This document shows, one piece after another, positions 12,701 through 27,700 of a stretch of DNA of 64,000 bases (the first letter of the stretch is position 1; each line of letters opens with the position of its first letter). A program made the position numbers and the translations under genes. The stretch is from Echinococcus granulosus (Eukaryota > Platyhelminthes > Cestoda > Cyclophyllidea > Taeniidae), in assembly GCF_000524195.1 (NCBI RefSeq), contig NW_020170458.1:170919-234918 (forward strand). The letters are read 5' to 3'. Below the pieces are notes generated by a model. The model had not been told where the DNA came from, did no database searches, and saw only the letters and a program-made list of their open reading frames with translations.

Positions 12701-15700
12701 AAATATGATTTGAGCCGTGAGTGGAGTATCAAAGTGAATAGGCCTGCGGGTTGGCAAGTGAGCCAATAGGAAGGCGTGGAAAGTGAGGTGGTGGGGGGGG
12801 GGGGGGGGAGGGTTGAACGGCCCTCCTTCCCTCCCTCCCTTTCGCCCTGTAGAGTTTAATTTGTAATGTAAATGCTGACACAAATTATTAAAAGCACCTT
12901 AATGTCAAGGTTTTTTTTTTCGAAATTTGCACTAAATCTTGGGTCATAATTTCGAATGAGGAGCGTTAATTCGGGATCAGATGGAAAACCCCCTAATGAT
13001 TATCTCACGGAGATGGTTTTATGGCGATAAGTCCTTGATGTTGTGGTTGTTATTGTGAGGGTCGGTGGGGTGTACGTAACTACCACCGATTGGGAGCGCG
13101 CCGAGGACGATTCTCTAATGAGACGAGGAGGGGAAACAAGGTGACACTTCCAAGTTATCTCCACGAAGAAATGCTATTGTCCAACCGTACGCCTATTTAT
13201 TTCCACAAGCCTACCCTGAAAATGGCTACTAGGTGATGGAGAGACAAACGGATGCAGTGTGGGTGGGTGAAGTCGAGGTGGCTTAGTTGGGGAATCATGG
13301 ACGATTCAGATCAACATCAGTGTCCCAATAACCTCTTCAGATCCCAAATGACCTTCAGAATCGCCTTTTCTACAAATAAAGGAGGGGGAACTACTTGCCC
13401 ATCTGTATTTTGGAGTGAAAAATATTCCCCAGTGTCTACGGAACCTCATTTTTCACTATCAGCTGTGGGAGGAAAAAGACGCGATTTATCTTTATCATAA
13501 AACAGGCCCAAAATCTCCCCCTTTACTACAGGAGTGCGCATTATCTCGATGTTGAGGGATTCACAAGATTCAAGCATCCCGAGTGTTTTTTTTTAAAACT
13601 CAATTTGATGCAATAAACAGAGGAAATGTCCTTTCAACATCCCCTGACCTACAAACAATGCTAACCTCAAACGACTTATGTACTTCCAGACCTCGTAGTA
13701 AAACAAAAAGCCAACGAAAAAAGCTTGTTTCACTAGGTGCTGTAGAACCGAGGCTTCGAGGTGGAAGTCAAGCAGCTCTTTGATTACATGAGGACTGATC
13801 TCTTTCGGGTTGTCAAACGCCCACTGTCCGCCTTGTAGGCATTCGGGAGAGGCAAGGACCAGAACCGCTGAGAACAATCATCCACTGGTTAGAAGTCCTA
13901 AGCGCTATGGATGCGCCCCGTCAGGTTTACAGACGTCCGAAGTGAACAAGAAAGGAAAGGTCTCCGTATAAGAAAATCTTTAAAAAATCTCTGTGTTTGG
14001 ATACAGATGAGCTACTAGACTTACATTCGCGGTCATAGCAACAGTCGACTAACGCCCCTCTGTCCGCTTCTCCCCCCCGCTCCTGCTAACGACGAAATGA
14101 CCCCGGAGAGAGCGTGGCATAATTGAATAAGAAAGGTCGACACGATGGCGGAGAAAGACTGTGACGGCGCAGACAAACGCAGTTACGCTCGAATCAACAA
14201 CGCAAACGAAGCAGTTGGATGAACGACTGGTGGTTAAGTGGGTATGCAACTGCGCAATGTACAAAGCCGAAGAAATAATTAAGATGAATCACTTTGTCTA
14301 TGTTAATGGTAGAATTCATGGTCGAGTTACTTCCACACATGTGGTGGCATGAATGTGGCGTTTTATTGCCGTCTGACAGGCAGGTCAGCCATTAAGTCAC
14401 GTGACGCAAGTAACCAAGATGGAAGTGGATGAGGTGAAGTGAGCTGGTGGCGGTTGTAGACAGAAGGGAGGAGCACCGTATTTACTACCGACCACTACAG
14501 ACACTTAAACAGCATCGTGAATGGTTTTAAAGGCATCGAGAATTCCCGTGACTTTCCAGATAATAGCAAAAACCACTTCCTTGGGCTGGTAAACAGTAGT
14601 TAATTTGGCGCACCCTAATCAGGATGGAAAAGGAGACGGCTCGTCTGCTCCGCACTCCTACAGAAGCAGCAAACATGGTCGATTCTCAAGAGATCGGAAA
14701 AAGTAAAAAAACCAAACGCCACCCCAGAGACCCGAGGTCGAATGCCTTCGTGGAAGCTTCTACCTAGATCAGGAGTTGCACGACCTAGCCTAGCGGAGCT
14801 CGCATAGGGGTACTTCGCTAATCTATGAAAAGGAGCGCAAATTTATCGCCCGAAAAGGGTTTAATGCTACTACCTAAGCCAGTAAGTTCAGCTACTTACA
14901 TAAAAGATAACAAACAGACTATGAATTCCACATGTTTTGAGGAGAGAGGAGCAAGGGGGAAGAAGCAATGACATTATTCAAACCCACTTGAAGCCGTAAT
15001 TGAGCCGCCACGTCGCAAAATGAAGTCAAGCGGAAGACGAATAAAAACACGCCATCTGGAGCCAAGAAAAACGCGATAAAGCAGCTTGGATTCCCGAGAC
15101 GAGGATAGGAGGTAAGTAGGCAAAAAAAGGGCTTTAATTTTTTACAAGACAACGACCATGATTTTAGCAGTCTGTATAACATCATGAGGACCACGTCGCC
15201 TAGTAGCACTGACAAAAAAGACCGGAATAATCGGATGGCAGAACAGAAAAATAACATTTTCATTTACAAAAGAAAGAACCATTGTGACCAGGACTACGTA
15301 ATAAGAAAAAGGCATCAAAAGTGGAATCAAGAGCTCAAAAAGTAATGAGAGGTTTTGGAAAGAAAAAACCATCTCAGCTCTAACCCACCAGAAACACACA
15401 CACAGAAAGGGACAATTCTTGCCAGCCAATAGAAAAACAGCAAAATTTTCAGCCCCTTCTCGGAATTCGTAGAGGCAGCCCGGACACTGAAAGCAGTAGT
15501 GAGTCTTTTCTGCCCAAATGAAAACATGGGGAAAAGGGGGCAAAAAAAGAAGTGGGAAGGGAGAGGCAAACACTTCATTCTGCCTGTTAAATCTCATCCA
15601 CTATGTTAGCTGTCAGGGTTGTGAGTCGGACGCCAGTCTTTTCCTCTGGGATGATGGGGCAATAAAAAAAAGAAGCAAAGAGGAGAAAAAAACCGTGGGC

Positions 15701-18700
15701 ACCAAAAGAAGGCACGAATTCAGACATGAGGCTGCTCGAATATGAAAGGCGCTATTCAACGTAGTGAATAGGCGATTTACCATGTCGTTTTGGTGTTGAG
15801 ACAGCAAAAAGAATGATGAATATGACAGCCGATCGGCTATCTCCGCAACGCTGCCTACTACGAGGTTACAGAGGAAACTCGAGTACTTGTTATTCTAACG
15901 TAACACCCTCCCATTGTCCACCTCTATACAAAAGCCCAAAGAAAACACTCAGGTTTAACTCCAGGCCTCCTGTTTTAAGTGTTATATGCTACAACCGCAG
16001 ATCCCCTAGACGAATGTATCATCAATCTTAGTTAAGGTAGGATGACAACGTGGACACTACTGAAATGAACCAGGAATTGAACATCTGGTTACACCCGGCC
16101 ATCCATCACATGGGCCTGCAAAAATTGACGAGGAAAGTGGGGGTGAAAACAGCGACTCTTAAAGACCGGTTATGACTGCCATCAAATGAGAAAAGGAAAA
16201 GTAAATAATCACTTATCATATCCTCAATGCTGAAGGTGACCTGTTCGATTTAAGCTAACACTGATGGTTATGAAGACGTTTCCAAGATTTAGAGGGCATT
16301 TCAGGCTATAGTGTCTTCGATGAATTAAAAAATCCTTCCGGTAAGGAGATTCGACCGAGAAATTGGCAGATCCTTCAACTAATGGCGTTTGTGGGTGTGG
16401 TGAAATAACCTACTCAGACTAGGGATCAACGAGGGCTTGGCAGTTGGTAGACTCATCCAAAGTGCTGAAAGTAATCAAGACGTCCCTATTCCATCACTAC
16501 CCACAAACTCGGGTAATTCCAGAGAATTTTGGCAAGCTACTTGGATCACAAACACTGAACAGTTATCCAAGTGACGTTTGCGTATGGATACATGGAACCG
16601 GTTTCTAGCGTAAACAAAAGGCTAAAAATCAACAGGAATCAGAGCATCGGCAGTGCCATTCGTCGATTGTGATAGCAGGAGCAGTAGCAGCAGAAATCAA
16701 GCTTGGTGCAATTAGTCTGGATGAAAGTACCTCAGATCTGTGTGAAGTAGAGGAAATCGAAGAACGAAGTGATGAAGATGAGGAAGAATGTGAAGGAGAA
16801 GTGTAGAAGCTCTGTCTTCGTGCCCAATTCTCTCCAACAGAGGAACGCAGAGAGAATTCGTCTCCACGATCTGCCGTCTATGATGTGGTAGGAGGCGAGA
16901 GTGGAAGGATGAATTGGCGGTTTTAAAATCTACCGGAGACTAGAGCTTCAACAGTTCAATAGTCTTAGGGGAAGGACATTTCAATATGACAGGAGAGCCT
17001 AAAAACGTAAACTTCTTTTTCAGTGCGAAACTCAATGCACGAGGGACTTCGAGTTTAAGGGGTACGAAGAGGAATGCTGCCCGATTAGTGCGGTTCGCAG
17101 CCCACCGCCATGGTACTCATTCCTGCGGAGATTTAGTTGGTACATAGAACGAGCCTCGGATCTCAGATAATCCGACGCGCAGCCTATTAAGATCCAGGAG
17201 GGGGAAGATCACAATCATTTACAAACACTTGCCATCTCGAGGTGTTAGATGACGCCAGTTAACAAGATAATAGACAAGCTGGCCTGGAATGATCCAATTA
17301 TGTTGACGAATTCTTTCACTTCCCGGACGCCAACTTAAACACCGAGATAGGTCTATGGTGTGGAAGTGTGAGTGAGTGTAGGCGTAGCTGACACCAACCC
17401 GTGGGAGTGTAAAGGAAAGCTCTCCCAACAAGACAAATTAAGGCTGACTGTAGCCCACGTCAGATCGCAGATTCGGATCCTATGTGGCTCCTCCATCCAT
17501 GCTTCGTCAACATCTGGTAAAATCTTAGCTAAGCTCTGACAAAAAGAGCTCCAAAAAGAGTCATCGTTTTAGTTGTGCACAATCAAAAGAGCCAGCGCCT
17601 GCACAATCAGTTAGTCAGTGAGAGTGAATGTTTGTGTGTACGTGCGAGGTGACGGTAATAGGAGGGACTGCCTCCACCTCCGTAAAATCAGTAAATGCAC
17701 AATTCGCCTTCTTCTTCGCCATATCCATAAAGCAAGCGCTGTTGGAATGGGTACTAGGGTGAGGAGAAAATGCAAAAGAAAGGACGAGAGATAAGGAAAA
17801 GTGAACAACGGGAGTGAAACAATCGGGTGTGTGTGTGTGTATGTAGATTTGTTCAGCCGAAAATGAACAGGAAAAACACATGACAGCAGACAAGCAGGCA
17901 AACAACAGCGGATGTCTTCCCCCTCTCTATTTACCATCAGATGTGGAAATGTAGCTAATGACCGTCAATCAAACCAGAGATCGGAGTGGGTAGACGGTTC
18001 CGAGTGAATTCGCCACAATACCCTCACGTCTAGGCAATCGGAATGACTGGGTGGGTGCAGGCCTTACCCCCAATCCTAGCATTCTTTATCCCCCCCCAAA
18101 AAAGACGATAAAGAATGAATAGAGACTAACCTTTGATCCTGAGGCGTAGTCACCCGACCCAGACATCGGACCTTGTCTAGAAACAAAAAACAAGAAGACG
18201 GGAATGAAGGAAAAGAAGGGCCAATGGTCAAAAAAGTCCCTTACGACAGTGAAACTCATGGGTTCTGAAGATGTCAATTAGATCTCAAAGATGGAAAAGT
18301 AACATTGAAGCGTGAGAATAAATCGAAGTGGAGAGATAGAGGGAGTATAAGGAGACGCGGGGAGGGGAATAGATGGATGGATGAGAAGACTCCCAGCGAA
18401 AGGATTAATGAACGAATAAAAAAGGCCTCTACAAAATGCTACCGGGTCGAAATCGGAAGACCTTCTATCTTATTCACCATCATGCCTAAAGNNNNNNNNN
18501 NNNNNNNNNNNNNNNNNNNNNNNNNNNNNNNNNNNNNNNNNNNNNNNNNNNNNNNNNNNNNNNNNNNNNNNNNNNNNNNNNNNNNNNNNNNCATTTCTAT
18601 TTACTTGTCCATTTGCGGTGACAATTGCGCTGGAACTAAAAATACGGATCGCCACTTCAACGCAGCCTATCGACCGGCTCAGTCTATCCCGGCCTCGCCT

Positions 18701-21700
18701 GCTACTCGGAGCTAAAAGGGATTGAGAAGGGCAGGACCTTCTGATTGGCCGCGTAGAAGTAGCTGGGGCGGGGGGTGTCAGTTGTGGACAAGTGGGTTAG
18801 CTGGTGAATCCGACTAAGGGGAAAGTAGGGGGCGAGGCGAGGGACAAGACAGAGCGGAGGTAGTGTAAAACGCTTGCTCAAGCCCTAGCTAGCTATCTCT
18901 CCCGCGAGTTAGTCAGGCAGGCGTGCAAGGTGACACAAACGCGTGCATGCACGCACCCGGCCCATAAATAGAGGCAATTTTGGAGTTGCCTTCTAAAATC
19001 GTCGCAGGTGCGTGGGTGAGTGAGGTGGTTGCATTTCTCCCTTGATTGGCTGTAGAAGCAAGATTCGGTAGCTACAACTTGAACTGGTCATAAAATTAAC
19101 AGATGGGTAATGAACCGACGATTGGAGGAGTAAATTAGACGAGGCGCAGGTGGAGGGAAGGGTAGGTTGAAAACGATCCCAGGCCAAAATTAACGAACTA
19201 AACAAGATCGACTGAATGGGTGGAAGAATAAACAGATGGAGAAAAGAGAAGCTGATACAACAGTAATGTATGGCTGAGGAAATTTACAGGAGTAAAAAAG
19301 GAAGAAGTAATTAAAAAATAGAGCCAGGACCCATACATGGGTGGATAGGAGTAGATGGAGGAATCAGATGAAGGCAAAGGGGATAGACGCAATGGTAGGT
19401 AGACCAAGTACGGATGAGAGGATGGGTGATTGAAAAGCGGACGGGATGGATGGATAGGAGGAATCAAAGATGGGAGACTAGCTTGATTGGTGGATCGGAA
19501 GCCGGACGAAATCAGAGATGGCCCAATAAATTGATGGTTCGATGAATAAGTGATTAAACAGCTAACTGACCAGTCAGATAAGAAAAAAAGATACCTCAAC
19601 AAAAGACTTTGGATCACTTCGTGGGAGGTAGCGGCGCGTTGGACGCGCTGATGAACGAGGTGTGCATCCGATTACTGCACAACACCCACCCAATGAATCA
19701 CTTTCGCAGCCACACATTGCCTCAGTCATAAGAAACAAAGAAACTCACTTTCCATGTCCAGAAACACCACCAACTTTTGTGCCATTTGCACCATCTGGAT
19801 TGGCCACCGAATTCCGAGTCTGGATGGCGTTAGAGGCGTACTTCTGCTTCCGCCGAAGGTACACCATGAGGAGGATTATGATGATGGCGCAGAGGAGGAT
19901 TGCCATGCAGATCCCAATGACAATTCCAATGCTGCTGTAGGAGATGGCTGGAAAAGGTAGGAGGGGGAGAATTGAATGGTCAGGCAACACGTCTGCTACC
20001 AACGTCACACGTAATGCCGTGAGCTCTCCACCGCCCTATGACAATTAGTGGCACCAAATCATATCACAAATAGACGACAGGTTGGGTTTAAAGCAATACC
20101 AATGACATGCAGACCATTGCGGTCGCTTTTCCCATGAGGTGTTGGAAAGGAGTGTTGAGATGTTTGCCAGATAGAAAATAAAATGGGGTTTAAATCTATG
20201 GTTGAAGTATGGCAAAACTCCAGGAGGTATTGAGGGCCTGGATACATTCCAGGAAGGGAAAGTTATTCCAGAACTTTTAGACAATTCTGAGTTTAAGTAA
20301 ATAACGCGTTGATGAAGATTTCTACTTAAATTTTGGCTCAAACTTACTTTCTGCCTCTACCGATGTCAACTTCGACGGCTATTCACGATGCAACTCAAAA
20401 AGTTTTGGGTGTTCTCTAGTGAGTAAAACTAGATCAGAGATAGGTTCCCACTGTAATCCTAGTTCGACAGAGATCCAACCCTTCAGATATGTGGTCTCTA
20501 GTTTGGGTGTGGATGATCCACAGCTATGAAAAAGAGGTGGATCTGTTTCAATTTTCCATGGACATTAACTGCAAACAGTTGATCAAAGCTCTGAGACCGT
20601 TGCACCAAGAGGAAGTCAAAGTCAGTGCCCAAGGAGAATAGTTTCCCATTCTCCAATGACTTTCACGTGTCTCACAGTAAAGTGAGACCCAGTTCAAGGT
20701 TGAACTAAACTAGAACCTTAATTGTCCATCCGATACGAGGGTATCGTAGCCGCAAAGGGGCGCGAGGGTCGGCTATACCACTTGAAGGCATACTTTCTGA
20801 TGCACACCAATGCAATCATCGCTCCAGAATTGATGAGGATTTGGACAGGAGTACTCCAAAAAGTTTGGACCCGATAAAGACCAGTTTCAAGCCGATTCAG
20901 AAGTTCCAGCCTATTTTAACGGTCTACAAGCGTCAACTTCAAGGTGGTGTTTTGAAAATGTGAAGACATTGCAGCTTGAGGCTGTTTATTTGAAATGAAT
21001 TCCCGGGACATTTGAAGACATTCTAGACTAGATAAGAACTAGGAGCTAACACTCTCAGAGAATTCGGAAGGCAACAGTTATTTCGAAAGAGTGGGATTCT
21101 GCACATGAACCTTCATATCAAATTTCGCAATTGAAGTCATTCCAAACATTGAAACCTTAAAGGCTTCACCGAAGCGAAAACGATACATCTGGAAACTACT
21201 TTCACCTATTTAACGGTGAAATTCCAAAGTCCACTGGAGGTAGCCAGCACTCTCAATTGGATTCATACCAAGGCTGTAAGAGCAGCCTCTTAGCTGATCC
21301 CGAGGTTATAAAATTACTAAGGAAATGAAGACAGTCTTTCAAGTGCAAAAAAACGGCGAAGGTGAATCAAGTAAAAATAAAACAAATCCTGCGGCTGGAT
21401 AATTTGAAAGTACGGTGATTAAACAAATTGAAAAGTTGGCAGGTGGGGACGGGGGAAAGGGAGAGGATGGGGCGGTGGAGAGAAGGCAAGGTAGCTGAAG
21501 GGATTTTGCTGTAGAGCTTACCAACTGATTTATGATCGCCTGAAAGGAAAAGATTGGAAGACATTGAATGATCTTTAATTTCGATTAATTGATCCAGTAA
21601 ACGTTACCAAATTCATCACATTTTAGCCAACAATTCGTTGGAGAATCAAAGAACACTACAATTTCCCGCCAAGTTAATGAACGAAGGTGGATGAAATGGA

Positions 21701-24700
21701 TAAGAGATTGTAACCAATCCTCATCATACAACTCAAACAGACAGACCTCGGCAGAGCAGAGGGACTAAGACAGCGGAGACGTCTCCATAGTGGGAGGAAA
21801 AAGGCGATGGACGCCTCCATTCAAACTGAGCCATGAAGCTTGAATACATCCTGCAAGTGTTTAGACTTCATCCTGTAGAGGGCTTCATCGCAACGTGCCT
21901 TAGAGGCTTCAACTTCGAAGGGGGTTAAACCGCCTTAACTTTTCCCATGCCAAACACTTCTATTTCAGCGTCCTGAACTACAAATGACTCCTTAAGACGC
22001 AATTTTCATCACAACGGAGTAAAAAGGGCAAGAAAGCGGAGCATTGCATGCGGAGCTAAAAATTCCAACTGAAAAGGCGTTGCGAGAGTCGACACAGGCG
22101 AAATAAGGTGCAACATCGATGTAAGTTACTTCTGGCTTAACACATCTATGAATAAACTTCCACTAATAGGCAGCACTTCCAGGTGTAAAAGGTGTTAAGA
22201 ACCAAGCACAACATTTATGCAATCTCGGTCAAGCCCATAAAACCGCAAGGAAATTACCGGCTACAGTGAATCGCGTCATCGCAATGGTTTTGTTATATCC
22301 CAAAAAGTCCAACGCGTTCGGCAAAGCATTGCCCGCTGTGCATACAAGCAACAATTCCACGCCTGGAGTTGCATTATATGCTAAAGTGAACCTGGGTCCC
22401 CTTATCGTGTATTCGTCTGGTCGAAGACCGATTCTGGCGGCTGCCGCGATATCCGAGGTGTCCACAAACTGTTCCACGGGGGGAACAGGACTGGTGGTGA
22501 CCTGATAGTCCTTTAGATCAATTATCGGTCGACGATGATACTGACGCATGGGCTGACGAAGGGAGAGAGTAATTGTCGGCTCGGGAAATCCATCGGCATG
22601 GCAAGTCATGGAACTGCCGACACGCATTAGACCGTCTGTTGGTGGAGGTAGGATGTACGCGACAGTTGTTTGATCTGAAAGAAAACACAAATTTTGATTT
22701 AATGGAACTTGAGGGCTTCTTTCTGCTAGACCAGAAGAACAGCCCCTTCATTCTTCGCAGGCCACAATCACCACGCCCTGAGGACATGGCCTCATAATAG
22801 TTTACAGAGAGGACGTAACGCTTAATCCAGTAACACCCCACGAGGTGCATCATTCACATTAGGATTACATGTCTCCATAAAAATTTGACGACTCTCGTGG
22901 GTGGTCTTTGAAGCACCGACTGCGTTGTCACAGAAGAGTGACCATGTAAAGTACCGAGGTCGAGGTTTGAAAAGGCAAGGGCAGAGGCAGGAGCAATCCA
23001 ACAAAAGGATATGACTAACCTTTCAGCTCTTCTTCCTCAACACCTCCTTGTGGAAGGCGAGGGTCAAGATGACAAAATAAAGCCAAATGCACAGCACCCT
23101 TAACATTTTTCCTCCTTTAATAAAAGAACAGGGAGACAAAAGTCTAAAGGAACGGCTCAACACATTGTTGGTCGCAAACGCGGCGACATAAAAGGAAGGA
23201 ATCCATTTGCATAAGTGAGTTACCACTACAACCAGACCATAAATTGATAGAACAGAATGGTAATGAGAAGAAGGGCAGCGCACAGACTGTAGAATTTCGT
23301 TTTAATTAGACACCGTCTTTTCATTTCACTACTGTCGCATTGTGCTGCGTTACGTGGCGCCCACGTCAGTTGTAGGTGGATGACGGCACGAACCCCCACC
23401 ATCCCAAGTCGATGTACCCACCCGTCAGCCCGTACTTCGTCCAACTCTCCATAGCAAATACGCTACTAGATTCAAACACCCCAAACAAACAGAGATGAGG
23501 ACAATCACACCGCTCTCTGTTAAGGTGCGGAGAAGGCGAACAAATTTTGATGGATATACCCTCCTCTATCATGATAATACCACGCCTTGTTTTAAGAACC
23601 CTCACAGGAGGTAGTCGTGAGGTAAGTTTACAAGCATTATTTTTCATGGAAAACAAACAAGCCGATTCTGAAATATCCTTCAGCTAAACTTCCCAGTCTC
23701 CTGCTCGAGTTAGCTAGGTGGCTAGAATAATCTCACTTTATCAAGCTTACCTTGACCTCTAAGTCACTTGAGCCGTCAAAATCTCCGTTCAGTAGTCTGA
23801 TTGTCACAAGGTTACTTTAAGCCAACAGAGCTAAGATTGGCGATTGGAAGGTTGAGCGAAGAGGTGGGAGGTGTGGATGGGTGAATGAATTCGAGAGAAT
23901 ACACAACTGCATGAAAAAATGAACGAAGGTAAACTATTTAGCTACGTGTCCCACCTGAGCTAGGGCCAAAGTGGTGGCTGGTAAATGAACAGGCGGGTTG
24001 CCAAAGTGTTCATGAAACCTCAGCTAGCCTTTCTCAACTTCAAATTTCATCTAACGCGACCGGAAGCATTCTATCACGCCATGAACATAAAAGAACAGGA
24101 ACATCCATTGTAGAATGGTAGGAAGGTCAACCAACTTCTGGGTGTGGGTCAGGTTTGCCCAGAACAGCTACAGCTAGATCTACTGGTCTCAATTTAATTC
24201 GGAATATTCCTTTAAGAATTACGAATAACCTGTGAACCTCCTTCAGATCAGAAAAAGCACGACATCCACTGCTGAAATGGCAAATGATTTATGACTTCCC
24301 CCCTTCACGGTTTGGCACTTGTCACTACTCCCTGTAAAGGAAATTCCCTACAAATGTAAATTTTAGCTGGCTTTGTCCTTTTCCGGCTTTTGGCTAATAA
24401 AACCAACTTCTCAGCGATAGATTTGACTCGAAATCATGATGGCCGGATGTTTTCAACACGTTTATTACCACCGTCACACACATGGAGACACGCCGACATT
24501 CCAATCCGACCCCGGCATTATATTACACGCTGTGTTCTCCATCAGTTCATCAGACCTGGTGGCACCAAATTGTGCATCGCAGACAGACCTGTTGAGTTCA
24601 AAGCCATAAGGTAGACAAGCGGCAGAGGAATTAGTCACCACGGTACTCTAACGGTTAGTGTTGCAACAAAACAATAAAATGTATGGACTAGGGTGATCGA

Positions 24701-27700
24701 ATGCCTCCTACGTTCTTTGACAGATGGAGAGAGATTGGTGTAGTGAAGTGTTTGAGTTCCACTAAGACGGACACGATTCAAACATTCAAAGCGACAGCAA
24801 CACATTTTTGGGCACATATTTCTCTCGGTTTTATTCAATGAAACGAATTTAAGTGTTCGTAACTAAGCCGCACTTTACTTTAAAAAAACGCGTGCCTATT
24901 TTAATGTCTTGCGAAAACAACTTTAATGAATACTGCAACATGTGTGTACTTATCACTTATCCAAATCGTAAAATATCTACTTCTACCAAGATTCTATAAC
25001 GAATCTAGGTCTAGGTCTGGTAACGAAGAGCCAAAGGAGACGCTTGAGAAAGTCCGAAGTCACGACTCACAGTAGACAGTCAGCTGGATCTGCTCCTCCT
25101 TGCTCATCAGCCGACAATAGAGACTGCAACCATGCGCCTTCGAATTGATTGGCAAAGACGCTGAAAGTGTCAGATTGTCCTGACTCCGTGCAATTCTCGC
25201 TTCATCCAGAATCCCCTGTGCATAACCAATAGCCATACTCTCAGCCAGTTCCTCATCAGTCGGCGGAGAACGGAAGTGGTAAAAACTATAGCTGATTTCG
25301 TAGGGGTAGCCGAGTTGGGCCTTCGCCTGGCGCTCTTGTTCAACAGCTGCCCGTGGTGGTTTGTTGCAAACGATCCTGAAGGAAATGGCCTGGGGTGGTA
25401 ACGCACCATCTGTTTTGCATTCCACCTTAGCCATGGAACCGTCGAGAAAGGTAGGCGGGGAGAGATTTAGTTCACCAGGAGCAAGGCGTACATAGTCGGG
25501 CTCGCGTTCCAGAGTGATTGTTATGTTCAGAAAGGTCGGTTGTTTGGTTAGCTGGAAAAAAACACGAAGAATGAAGTGCTCAATCCATTTGGAATCATAT
25601 GGCTTTGTTAATGAAACGGCAGCCCCTGGAGGTAAGACAAATGAGAACATATATTTACGGGTAGTAAAATCATTGTTCGACGTAGTGTCCCGTTCGTACG
25701 CTTATTCAAGTACCCAAAAGTCACCCAATACCTGGAAAGCAGATTCAACAGGGAATGTTTACCAGTATGGCTGGACTATCCTAGGGCCACCTGCTTCACC
25801 GTCTTCATACGCAGAGTATGCCCTCATCAAAATCCCAAACCTTTGTGGATGATTTTGGTCACTGTTGCCACGGAAAGATCGACCTCATAGTCGATTCCAG
25901 TCCGGTAGGTTACGCATCGACTCTTCAAGACTATCGGGGCTTTGGCCTGGGAACGAAACCACCAAACCCAGACAGATAAATGTGCAGTAGCCTCTTAGGC
26001 GCCTTCGCTATTCAAATGTCTTACTGCTAATGGCCGGATGACCTGCCATCGGACCTAGATACGAGTACCCGAGGATTTTTAATTTTTATTTTTTTGTCAC
26101 CATATGCACGCACAAACTACCACTTCCGCTTGCCATCTTAACTAACATCGCATTTCACTTGAAATCTCTTTCAACAATTCAACGGAGGAATTACGTTGAA
26201 AGCAGCGATTCAAATTGTCTAATCGTTTCTCCTGAATTTTCAACAGAAAAAGAGTACTTTAATTCTAATTTTGACTACTTTTACAATTCTGGACTATAAT
26301 TTTGGCTTAAACAGCGATTCTTAAAATAAAAATTTTGCTTTCAATTATGACTAGACCGTGTTAAATGAACCCCTTCCTGATAGAGGGAACCAATTAACGG
26401 TCAAAATTAAACCCTTTCGATTCAAAGAGTGGAAAAGAAAAAAGCAGGATTACTTACAAGAAGTAAACTTGATGTGATATAAAAGACATTCAAAAGATTC
26501 GCGCAAAGTACCTTTGTTGCCTTACGAAGACAAAATCTATCCTAAGACGTATCGGGATGAGTTGCTTTTGCACCTCGTTTTTTTCAACCTCCACCGGTGA
26601 ACCCTTCGTAAAAAACCCCAACTTCTTTATCTGTCAATTCCATAATCGTGCATATTCGACACCTACACATCACGAACCAGGTAATATGGGCATTAGACAG
26701 GCATACCAAGCGTTTTATATAGCTATCCTTCGCTTCCCAGGAATCTCTTTTAGGATTATTTTTTCGTTCCTAGCATGGATGGATGTTTGGACCGCACTGC
26801 ATTTGGTGAACCAATGCAACTCTCGAAATAGCGAAGTTCATCTCCACATAAATGACAATGCACTCGAGCAAATGTTGACGGAGATTACTTTGAGCTTCCG
26901 TAAATAACCCCTCTGTCCACAGTACCCAGTAAGTGCTAGAAAGCCCTTCCTTAATATTTACTCCAGGGTGACCAGCCTTTTAACAAGCCAACACAGTTGC
27001 TTAAAAGTGGATAAAAACGCCTGAAGACGCAAAAGCCAAATAAAAATCAGAGCTAGCTGATTTACCCGACAGAAGGAGATGAATAAAGCTTAGACACGGC
27101 CAATAAATGTCTGAACTTTGTAGTGTAGAGTACCAGTGCGTAAGATTATAACTAACACACGAGCAAATTATTTTTTTACCAACCAATATGTACGCTATCG
27201 TGGATATTTTAAGTGATGTATATAGTATACATGTACGCGGTTCAGGAAAGAAATGAAGGGATTCGAATTTCACACGCCATTTCATACAGGCATTAATGGT
27301 GGACAGCTAAAGCAAATAAAACCCTGGAAAATTAAGAAATTTAGCAGCTTAATAGGGGATTTTGATGAGGAGAACAATCCGTTTGTCCCATTAAAAAATG
27401 GACTGCTTTGTGCAGAACACGCGCATAGCACACAAGCAAAGACAAATGCATATCAAATTCTATATGAAAAATGACCTATTATTGTAGGCTGCGCAATTAA
27501 ACAAATGTGTGTGATTTTCCACAAAACAGCGCACTTAAAATGAAACTTAAACAGATTCCCTGGAAAACAGATATGAAAGCCAGCCAGTCAGTTTACCTAT
27601 GACTACTTCCATTTTGCAAAAGAAATTAAAGCTATCCATGAGAATAGTACATATGTGAGCTATTACAAGAACAAATTTAAAGTTTTAAAACAATTCCTTC

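Larger units (their letters stand above)
7922..18130 (-). other. 10.2-kb intron of the Ig-like receptor
   Basis: Between receptor exons 6 and 7. It contains two decayed GGAT-type repeat blocks, two G runs (9688-9705 and 12793-12808), AG-rich and GT-rich tracts, and many low-complexity open frames. I found no phase-compatible exon. Two candidate pieces (near 17.65 and 16.75 kb) were examined and rejected. Confidence 0.55.

Noticed and set aside
16630..16850. Ser-rich minus-strand frame of about 74 codons ending in TGA, considered as an alternative receptor tail
   Set aside because: No acceptor with pyrimidine tract and matching phase; probably low-complexity chance coding.
17615..17745. Possible extra cytoplasmic exon of the Ig-like receptor (minus strand, AFTDFTEVEAVPPITVTS)
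   Set aside because: The plausible acceptor (TTCCAACAG) gives the wrong phase after the 18131 exon, and no good donor follows. The flanking exons join in phase without it.
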